A stretch of 44,267 nucleotides of DNA. Origin: Acidobacteriota bacterium (GTDB taxonomy: Bacteria; Acidobacteriota; Terriglobia; Terriglobales; Acidobacteriaceae). Each line of letters begins with the position of its first letter. Position 1 is the stretch's first letter. The notes beneath the pieces were generated by a model, which searched no databases, was not told the origin of the DNA, and saw nothing but the letters and a program-made list of their open reading frames with translations. Location: positions 1 to 44,267 of the forward strand of contig JAJYFA010000014.1 of assembly GCA_021790995.1 (NCBI GenBank). The letters run 5' to 3'. Below, in pieces: positions 37,451 to 44,267 of the stretch. Made by a program: the position numbers and the translations under genes.

Positions 37451-38632
37451 TCAGAATCTCCGTATCTGTTCGATGTACCCTTCGAAGTTTCGCTTCATTT
37501 CCTCGATCGAGTCGCCTCCGAACTTCTCATGCGCCAGACTGGCCAGCACCAGGGCCACCATGGCCTCGGCCGCCACGCCTGCCGCGGGAACCACGCAAAT
37601 ATCGCTGCGCTCGTAACTTGCGCTGGTGGGCTCGCGCGTATCGAAACGCACCGACTCAAGCGGCTGGCGCAGAGTCGAGATGGGCTTCAGATAGCCGCGC
37701 ACCACAATGTCTTCGCCGTTCGAGACGCCGCCCTCGATGCCTCCCGCGTTATTGTGCGGACGCGTGAAGCGCGTTGGACGGCCGGGAGGGTTTTCGGCCG
37801 CGTAATGAATGGGATCGTGCACCTTTGAGCCAAACGTCCCCGCCGCCGCCACGCCGCGCCCAATCTCGACCGCTTTGACGGCTTGCAGGCTCATCACGGC
37901 CCAGGCAAGCTGGCCGTCGAGCCGATCGTCCCAATTGGCGTACGAACCCAGCCCCGCGGGAACGCCGTGCGCCACCACTTCGAAGACGCCGTTCACGGTG
38001 TCGCCTGCGCGTGTGGCCGCATCCACTTCCTCTTTCATGCGCGCTTCCGTGGCGGCATCGACGCACGCCAGCACCACTTCCTCTTTGCCGGCAAGCGCGG
38101 CAATCTCGTCCCAGCCCGCGTCGCGTTCCAGATCCACGCGGCCTACGCGAATCACGTGGCTTGCGACTTCGATGCCGAGCTGACGGAGCAGCAGCTTGGC
38201 GAATGCGCCGGCAGCCACGCGCGCGGCAGACTCGCGAGCCGAGGCGCGTTCCAGCACATAGCGCGCGTCGGGAAAGTTGTACTTGAGCGCGCCGGCCAGA
38301 TCTGCGTGACCGGGCCGCGGCGAAGCCACCGCGCGATGTTTTGCTGGGTCGCCGGTCTCCACCGGCAGCTTCTCCTGCCAGTTCTTCCAGTCGCGGTTGA
38401 CGATTTCAATCGCAACGGGCGTGCCGATCGTCTTGCCGTGGCGCACGCCGGAAAGCACATGCGCCTGGTCGGTTTCGATCTTCATGCGACCGCCGCGGCC
38501 GTAGCCCTGCTGCCGGCGCCACAACTCGCGGTTTGCATAGGCAAGATCGACGGGGACACCGGCGGGAAGCCCAGAAACCAGTGCAATCAAGGCCTCGCCG
38601 TGAGATTCCCCTGCTGTGGAGAAGCGGATCAT
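37451..38632 (-). CDS. aroC: Chorismate synthase
   Basis: The 393-residue protein carries the chorismate synthase signatures FSTAGESHGEALIAL at the start, YGRGGRMKIE, and ENPPGRPTRFTRPHNNAGGIEGG with the C-terminal RFDTREPTSASYERSD. It makes chorismate from EPSP using reduced FMN. The start is taken at the ATG of MIRFSTAG (38632); an ATG two codons upstream (38638) is possible. The ribosome site is weak. It heads the aroC-def-fmt-rsmB run, with 10 to 5 base gaps between genes. Confidence 0.97.
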   Translation of the reverse strand: MIRFSTAGESHGEALIALVSGLPAGVPVDLAYANRELWRRQQGYGRGGRMKIETDQAHVLSGVRHGKTIGTPVAIEIVNRDWKNWQEKLPVETGDPAKHRAVASPRPGHADLAGALKYNFPDARYVLERASARESAARVAAGAFAKLLLRQLGIEVASHVIRVGRVDLERDAGWDEIAALAGKEEVVLACVDAATEARMKEEVDAATRAGDTVNGVFEVVAHGVPAGLGSYANWDDRLDGQLAWAVMSLQAVKAVEIGRGVAAAGTFGSKVHDPIHYAAENPPGRPTRFTRPHNNAGGIEGGVSNGEDIVVRGYLKPISTLRQPLESVRFDTREPTSASYERSDICVVPAAGVAAEAMVALVLASLAHEKFGGDSIEEMKRNFEGYIEQIRRF

Positions 38633-38879
38633 ATACATTTCATTGTAAATGCGTGTTGGATTTGGCGGCAGAAAGATGGCTGGCCGCCGCATGGCAGTCG
38701 CTTGCACGTGGAAACTGAGATCGCAACCACTCCGAGACGGCAGGGTCTTTCAGTCTCCGGCTGGTATTTCCGAGCCGTCGCATATAAATCGTACTTGTCT
38801 GCCGCGGCAGGTCTGGCTCCGCTGTCCTCGCCCGCAACCCCCTGTTTCTATCTAGGTTCCCGCTTAAGGAGCCAGAAAT

Positions 38880-39401
38880 TTACTCCCTCACCTGCAGCCG
38901 GTCCAGCATGGAGAACAGAACCACCGCAATCAGCGAATTGCCCACGGCGCGAAACAGCTCTGTCAGCCAGTTCCAGTCGATCGCAAGGCCGAGCAGGAAC
39001 CGGTAGGTAAAGAAGTAAAGGGTGCTGGAGAGCAGCGAAAGCGTAAACGTAAGCAGCAGGCGAATAAAGGGGTTCTCGACCTCGATGCGAATACCCACGG
39101 AGGCTGCAAGAAATCCCACGACAGTTTTAGCGATGCCGTTGACGCCGATGGCGTGATGCGAGAGCGCGTCCTCAAAGAGCCCCATGCCGGCGCCCATGAT
39201 GGTGCCCTGAATGGGGCTGCGGCGTCCCAGGGCAAAGTAAATCGTGACCACGAGCGGCAGGTCAAACCAGTCATAGCGGCCCACGATGCGCGGCAGCCAC
39301 GCCTGCAACACCAGGGAAGCCAGTGAAACCAGCGCATAAACCAGCACTGGGTAGCGGCGGATCTCCATATCGCGCCGGACGCCGGCGCCGAGCAGGGACA
39401 T
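38880..39401 (-). CDS. mreD: Rod shape-determining protein MreD
   Basis: The 173-residue membrane protein has about five hydrophobic helices and starts two bases after the mreC stop. It matches MreD in position, length and pattern (PIQGTIMGAGMGLFEDALSHHAIGVNGIAKTVVGF). It helps the elongasome insert new side-wall peptidoglycan. The ATG at 39401 is likely, but MEIRRYPVLV at 39368 is an alternative start. The usual downstream partners (penicillin-binding protein 2 and RodA) do not follow; the next gene is aroC after about 250 bp. Confidence 0.9.
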   Translation of the reverse strand: MSLLGAGVRRDMEIRRYPVLVYALVSLASLVLQAWLPRIVGRYDWFDLPLVVTIYFALGRRSPIQGTIMGAGMGLFEDALSHHAIGVNGIAKTVVGFLAASVGIRIEVENPFIRLLLTFTLSLLSSTLYFFTYRFLLGLAIDWNWLTELFRAVGNSLIAVVLFSMLDRLQVRE

Positions 39402-39403
39402 AG

Positions 39404-40651
39404 CTAACGATTCCTCCGCGGCGCGGAATGCGGCTGTGGACTCTTTGCGGTTTGCGATTTGCCGCCCTTCCCTTGAGCGGCGGCCGGAACTGCGGGGCTG
39501 GTTGTCTGCGGATTCGGGGCTTGCCCTGAATCCGTCGCCGGCGTGGCAGTGGTTGCGGCTCCAGGCGGCGAAAACGCATCAGGATGCAGCGGCTGCGGCG
39601 GAGCCGTCGCTGGGTTTGGGTTGCTGCTGTCGTTGAGCGGCTGCTGGTCCGCTGGCAGGTTGGGATCAACAAGCCCCGGCAACTTCTCGGCCATGATCTC
39701 TGCCGCCTTCATCTGGTCCTTGATTGCGGTGGGGACTTGACCCTCCTGCGTGGCGCTGACGGCGATGTCCTGTTGCTCCTCAGGCGAGAATCGCGGCTGC
39801 ATCGAAGTAATCACCAGCACCTCGTCGAGGCGATCGAGATGCGCTGCGGGGTTGACAAGAATATCGATGAACGCATCGCGGTCGGGATCGCGAACCACCT
39901 TTTCGACTACGCCGACAGGCAGTCCCCGTGGAAAGACCAGGTCGCCACCGGCGGTCAATACTTTTTCGCCTGGCTTGATGCGCTCGTCCGCCATGATGCC
40001 CACGACTTCCATCCGGCCTTCGGCGTCGCCTTTGAGGATGCCGCGAATACGCGTGGTTTCGAGGATGACGCCGGCGCCGCTGGTGGGATCGTTCACGGCC
40101 AGCACCTGCGCCGTATGAGGAAACACGTCCCGCACCTTGCCCACAATGCCATTGGCCGCAATCACCGCCATGTCCGGCTTCAATCCGTCGGCAGATCCCT
40201 TGTCGATGTAAAAGACGTGCGAGCGGTCGCTGCCGCTGGAGCCGTACACCTGCGCCGCCACCGTGGAATAGATGTACTTTTCCTGGAAGCCGAGCATCGC
40301 CTGCAGCCGCTGGCCCTGGCGCGCGTCTTCAAGCAGCGCGGCCTGCTCCAGCCGAAGCCTTTCCACCGTCTTCTCCAAATGCTGGTTCTGGTCGCGCACG
40401 TGGCGCAAGTCGAGGTAGTCCGTCCACGCCGATTCCATGGCGATCTTGCTCCAGTGAATCAGTTGCTCAGGTGGCGAAACAATGGCATTGCCCCAGAGCC
40501 GGATCAGGCGCACGCCGCTGGGGTCGCTGGTGTCGAGCGTATTGCGCCCGGACCTGTTGTGGCGCACCTGCACCGCAAGCCCCGCGATCTGCGCCAGCAG
40601 AATAGCCGCGAGCACCACGAGGTTCCGGTAGCGGGCGAAGAAGGTTTCCAT
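39404..40651 (-). CDS. mreC: Rod shape-determining protein MreC
   Basis: The 415-residue protein has one N-terminal membrane helix, a coiled coil (about 60-105, with LRLEQAALLEDARQGQRL), the MreC beta domain (AQVYGSSGSDRSHVFYIDKG; VGKVRDVFPHTAQV) and an unusually long Pro/Ala/Asn-rich tail of about 115 residues. It links MreB to the periplasmic synthesis machinery. The ATG at 40651 has no recognisable ribosome site, perhaps because of the inserted S23-like element just upstream. mreD follows after two bases. Confidence 0.93.
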   Translation of the reverse strand: METFFARYRNLVVLAAILLAQIAGLAVQVRHNRSGRNTLDTSDPSGVRLIRLWGNAIVSPPEQLIHWSKIAMESAWTDYLDLRHVRDQNQHLEKTVERLRLEQAALLEDARQGQRLQAMLGFQEKYIYSTVAAQVYGSSGSDRSHVFYIDKGSADGLKPDMAVIAANGIVGKVRDVFPHTAQVLAVNDPTSGAGVILETTRIRGILKGDAEGRMEVVGIMADERIKPGEKVLTAGGDLVFPRGLPVGVVEKVVRDPDRDAFIDILVNPAAHLDRLDEVLVITSMQPRFSPEEQQDIAVSATQEGQVPTAIKDQMKAAEIMAEKLPGLVDPNLPADQQPLNDSSNPNPATAPPQPLHPDAFSPPGAATTATPATDSGQAPNPQTTSPAVPAAAQGKGGKSQTAKSPQPHSAPRRNR

Positions 40652-40666
40652 AACGAAAGTCGGGAG

Positions 40667-40684
40667 CTAAGGGACTGAGGGACT
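40667..40684. repeat. Inverted repeat, left copy
   Basis: CTAAGGGACTGAGGGACT is an 8-mer repeat (GGGACTRA) that is the exact reverse complement of 41070-41087. It overlaps the TAG stop codon of the S23-like gene. Confidence 0.85.
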
Positions 40685-41057
40685 AAGCGGCTGGAGACTT
40701 CTTGGGGTGGATCGCCCTCATCAAAGCGCCCAGGAGCCTGCCAACGTCGTTGCAGAGTTGCTCGGTGGCATCAAGGCCCGACGGACTCCCAAAACCGAGG
40801 CTCCTTGCAATGAAGATCTGCGTTTCAAGTTCGCAGCATGAGCCTCGAGCGTGACCGAGAAAGAGATGATATTCACCCCTTGTCGAGCGGCCATAGCCCT
40901 CCGCAATGTTACTTGCAACCGAGACAGCCGCCCGTCTCATTTGATTTGTAAGACCGAAACGCTCAGAATCCGGAAAGTGCGAGGTGAGTTTGTAAATCTC
41001 GACGGTAAGTTCGGCGGCTTTTTGCCAGGCAATCAGATCCTTGAATGACTGTCCCAT
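40683..41057 (-). CDS. Four-helix-bundle protein, S23 / 23S rRNA intervening-sequence family
   Basis: The 124-residue protein matches the S23-like 'four helix bundle' family (FKDLIAWQKAAELTVEIYKL; NQMRRAAVSVASNIAEGYGR; EYHLFLGHARGSCCELETQ). Members were first found in intervening sequences of 23S rRNA genes and elsewhere occur as isolated genes; their job is unknown, probably nucleic-acid or protein binding. Its ribosome site (GAGGGGAAAG) is part of the flanking repeat block and its stop codon lies in the other repeat. It is co-directional with mreB and mreC, so read-through should express it. Confidence 0.9.
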   Translation of the reverse strand: MGQSFKDLIAWQKAAELTVEIYKLTSHFPDSERFGLTNQMRRAAVSVASNIAEGYGRSTRGEYHLFLGHARGSCCELETQIFIARSLGFGSPSGLDATEQLCNDVGRLLGALMRAIHPKKSPAA

Positions 41058-41069
41058 CGCTTTCCCCTC

Positions 41070-41087
41070 AGTCCCTCAGTCCCTTAG
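41070..41087. repeat. Inverted repeat, right copy
   Basis: AGTCCCTCAGTCCCTTAG is the exact reverse complement of 40667-40684. It continues on both sides as further degenerate copies (CCCCTCAGTCCCTCAG, then TCCCTTAGTCCCTGC), forming a small tandem array directly upstream of the S23-like start. Confidence 0.85.
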
Positions 41088-41096
41088 TCCCTGCTT

Positions 41097-42470
<1,374 letters not shown>

Positions 42471-43724
42471 CTACTGATCGTTGCCCTCGATCAGGTCTGT
42501 ACTGATTGGAGTGAGATAGCCGAAGACGCCGCCTGAAGCGCGATTCGGCCCTGCGGCAAAATACATCTCTGCAGCGGGACTGCCTGCGGAATCATAGTTG
42601 GTGGAAGTGTTGCCCCCAAAACTGATTCCCCAGATTCCATTGATGGCAAGCGGTTTTCCATTAGCGTCTTCGAGCAGGCCTTTCATGCGGCCGGTGACCA
42701 TGTCGTAGGCGACGATGTATCCGCTCGACTGTGTAGTTCCCCCCCCGGCGAACTGGCCCACCAGCAGATCGTGGCTGAAGGTGCCGAAGTCAAGGGGGGC
42801 CAGCGCCACGCCCCAAGGCGCATTGAGCCAGTCACCGTGCTGGAGCTGCAAGAGCATTCTGCCGTTCGCACTGTAGATATCGACGTAGCCGTTCCCTGGG
42901 CCGTCGGTTTCAAATAGCTGGCCCGGCATATGCAGCGCATAGGTCACCACGATGTCGTTGCCGATGGCCTGCACGTTAAATGGAACATAGTGGGGCGGCA
43001 GGAAACGATCTTCAAAGAAGCCAAACTGTCCTTGGCCCGGACCGCCAGGACCAGGCCCTTCGCCGGCTTCGTCAGGTCCCTCACCCAGTCTGGGTCCATC
43101 ACCTCCAGGGCCCCCTGCCATTTCCATTCCCATTCCCGGTCCAGGACCAGGGGCTCCGCCACGGGCGATCAAGTGAAAATTGGTGTCGTAAACATCCACT
43201 GTGCCCAAGTTAAAATTCGCCGCGTACAACCGAGGCTGTCCGTCGACCATCGTGGTGGTCAGGCCGGTGTAGGACGAGCCGTCGGTGGCCTTCACTACGG
43301 TTATCGCTTTGGTCCCCGCGCCAGGGTTCCAGCCGGCGATGGTGCCATCCACCGTGCTGAAGAGGAAGAAGGCCGATTGGCCATCCGGAAGCATAAACGC
43401 CGAACTGTCGTTGTTGGAGATGATTCCTGTCGGGCTGCCAGCCATTCCGTTTTTTGCGGCGGGTACGGTGACGGTAATTCCCAGCTTGGTGCCATTGCCG
43501 GTGTAGACCGTGCTCAGCCCGGTGCGGTTGTCTGAGACCCACCACGGACTGTTCGTGCGGCGGGCAATTCCCCAGGCGTTCACCATCCCGGAGTCGGTGG
43601 TCGGAGCAACGTCCGAGGCGTTGGAGACAAGGTTAGTTTGGCTGTAACTCTGGCTGAATGCGAGAGATCCGAGCAAGGCGAACGCTAACGCCGACCCTGC
43701 CAGACGGCACACAACTGTACTCAT
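42471..43724 (-). CDS. Exported TIGR03118 family protein
   Basis: The 417-residue protein has a signal peptide (MSTVVCRLAGSALAFALLGS to LAFSQ) and matches the TIGR03118 family (QTNLVSNASDVAPTTD near the start; NPWGIA-like NAWGIARRTNSPWWVSDN; SPTGIISNNDSSAF). The fold is probably an NHL/SBP-type beta-propeller; its function is unknown. A Gly/Pro-rich insert (residues about 190-235, with GPGPGMGMEMAGGPGGDG) interrupts the propeller. The start is set by AAGGAGG five bases before the ATG at 43724; an upstream in-frame start has no support. Confidence 0.88.
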   Translation of the reverse strand: MSTVVCRLAGSALAFALLGSLAFSQSYSQTNLVSNASDVAPTTDSGMVNAWGIARRTNSPWWVSDNRTGLSTVYTGNGTKLGITVTVPAAKNGMAGSPTGIISNNDSSAFMLPDGQSAFFLFSTVDGTIAGWNPGAGTKAITVVKATDGSSYTGLTTTMVDGQPRLYAANFNLGTVDVYDTNFHLIARGGAPGPGPGMGMEMAGGPGGDGPRLGEGPDEAGEGPGPGGPGQGQFGFFEDRFLPPHYVPFNVQAIGNDIVVTYALHMPGQLFETDGPGNGYVDIYSANGRMLLQLQHGDWLNAPWGVALAPLDFGTFSHDLLVGQFAGGGTTQSSGYIVAYDMVTGRMKGLLEDANGKPLAINGIWGISFGGNTSTNYDSAGSPAAEMYFAAGPNRASGGVFGYLTPISTDLIEGNDQ

Positions 43725-44267
43725 GGAAACCTCCTTGGTGTGGAAAGCAATTGAGATCGCGGGCTCTCCAGATGCAGCAGCGGCTGGAAATAGAAAGGGA
43801 AAGGGCCCGAGGAACTCACTCTGCGGCGCTACGATGCTGAAAATTGCTGCCGAGTTGCCCGCCAGCCAACCAATTTCGCGCAGGATGCATCTTCCCCTTT
43901 GCAAAGAGATGTCTATTTTGGGGCTCTATGCTTTGTGACGGAGAAATCCTTGACCGTAAGGCAAAAGTGAGCATACTGCCAGACGCAGTCGTAGCAACTC
44001 TTGCTATGGAAAAACGGGGGACGCACTTCGTTATCAGGGCAAACGCACGAAAGTCGTGAAGCGCGTGAAGCGAGGGTCTTGAAAGGGCACGGCTTCAACG
44101 GTACAGCCTTTCGCGGCCAGTGTTACCCCGGCTTTAGTTCCGGAGGGGTGGCTTTGGGGACGCAAATCTTGCCTCAGGGGCTGATGCCCTGACGTTTCTA
44201 TGCCAGCTTGACTGGCATCACTTAAGTCTTGCCGTTTCAAAAACAACATTTTGCCGCAATCTCCCGG
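43725..44267. other. Right-edge intergenic region without a convincing gene
   Basis: Short frames here show no family signature, signal peptide or ribosome site. The first part is the upstream region of the TIGR03118 gene. The last 180 bases contain hairpins resembling dispersed repeats. Confidence 0.45.
44174..44218. repeat. Pair of short hairpins, possible dispersed intergenic repeat
   Basis: TCAGGG (44174-44179) and CCCTGA (44187-44192) form one stem-loop, and ATGCCAG (44200-44206) with CTGGCAT (44212-44218) form another. The CTCAGGGGCTGATGCCCTGA core resembles intergenic repeats I recall from Acidobacteriaceae. Only one copy is in the window. Confidence 0.4.

Larger units (their letters stand above)
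40661..41096 (-). mobile_element. Candidate small inserted element (S23-like gene with flanking inverted repeats)
   Basis: About 440 bp sit exactly between the mreB stop (41097) and the mreC start (40651), which are normally adjacent. The block contains one S23-like gene bracketed by perfect 18-bp inverted repeats at 40667-40684 and 41070-41087. The right side holds further GGGACT(A/G)AG-type copies. There is no transposase, so if mobile it needs outside help. Its boundaries are estimates from the repeat edges and the neighbouring genes; no target-site duplication was identified. Confidence 0.5.

Noticed and set aside
43844-44059. Small frames at the right edge
   Set aside because: No ribosome site, no family match, and they overlap the TIGR03118 upstream region.

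Overview
The window looks like chromosomal DNA of an Acidobacteriota member (Terriglobia / Acidobacteriaceae type). This is judged from the GC-rich coding sequence, a giant Oar-like TonB-dependent receptor with an N-terminal carboxypeptidase-regulatory domain, a TIGR03118 protein, a DUF5695-like protein, and a PASTA protein next to rsmB-fmt-def. There is no rRNA, no recognisable tRNA, no CRISPR array and no classical insertion sequence.

Region 1 (1-19086) is an accessory catabolic locus. From left to right it holds the last 24 codons of what is probably an alpha-ketoglutarate-semialdehyde dehydrogenase, a GntR/FCD regulator, a Tat-exported GH127 beta-L-arabinofuranosidase and an exported DUF885 metallopeptidase (all three leftward). 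A divergent promoter region follows, then a rightward pair encoding a small [2Fe-2S] protein and an FAD/BFD oxidoreductase (amino-acid or hydroxyproline dehydrogenase type), an exported S9 prolyl-type peptidase, a 1276-residue TonB-dependent receptor, a second GntR paralogous to the first, a 930-residue exported DUF5695-like protein and an APC amino-acid permease. I read this as one system for harvesting arabinosylated, hydroxyproline-rich plant cell-wall glycoproteins (extensin or arabinogalactan protein): sugars are stripped, peptides cut and imported, and hydroxyproline oxidised towards 2-oxoglutarate. A shared AATACAAC box lies in the divergent promoter region and over the receptor promoter, and is a candidate operator for the two GntR proteins.

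Region 2 (19087-24354) holds a class I SAM methyltransferase with a one-base frameshift near its start, a SWIM/SNF2 helicase directly upstream of it, an orphan polytopic membrane protein and a small exported peptide. Region 3 (24355-34560) is mostly rightward housekeeping: gyrB, a glycine-zipper surface protein, an exported cupin, menG/ubiE, a cation-diffusion facilitator with an unusually long triple C-terminal domain, a PASTA protein and a UPF0303 protein. A GAF-GGDEF diguanylate cyclase and moaA run leftward inside it.

Region 4 (34580-43724) is leftward: a TIGR03118 protein, then mreB, a four-helix-bundle (S23-like) gene, mreC, mreD, aroC, def, fmt and rsmB. The S23-like gene sits between mreB and mreC, is bracketed by perfect 18-bp inverted repeats, and looks like a small inserted element. 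The right edge (43725-44267) has no convincing gene but carries short hairpins like dispersed intergenic repeats.
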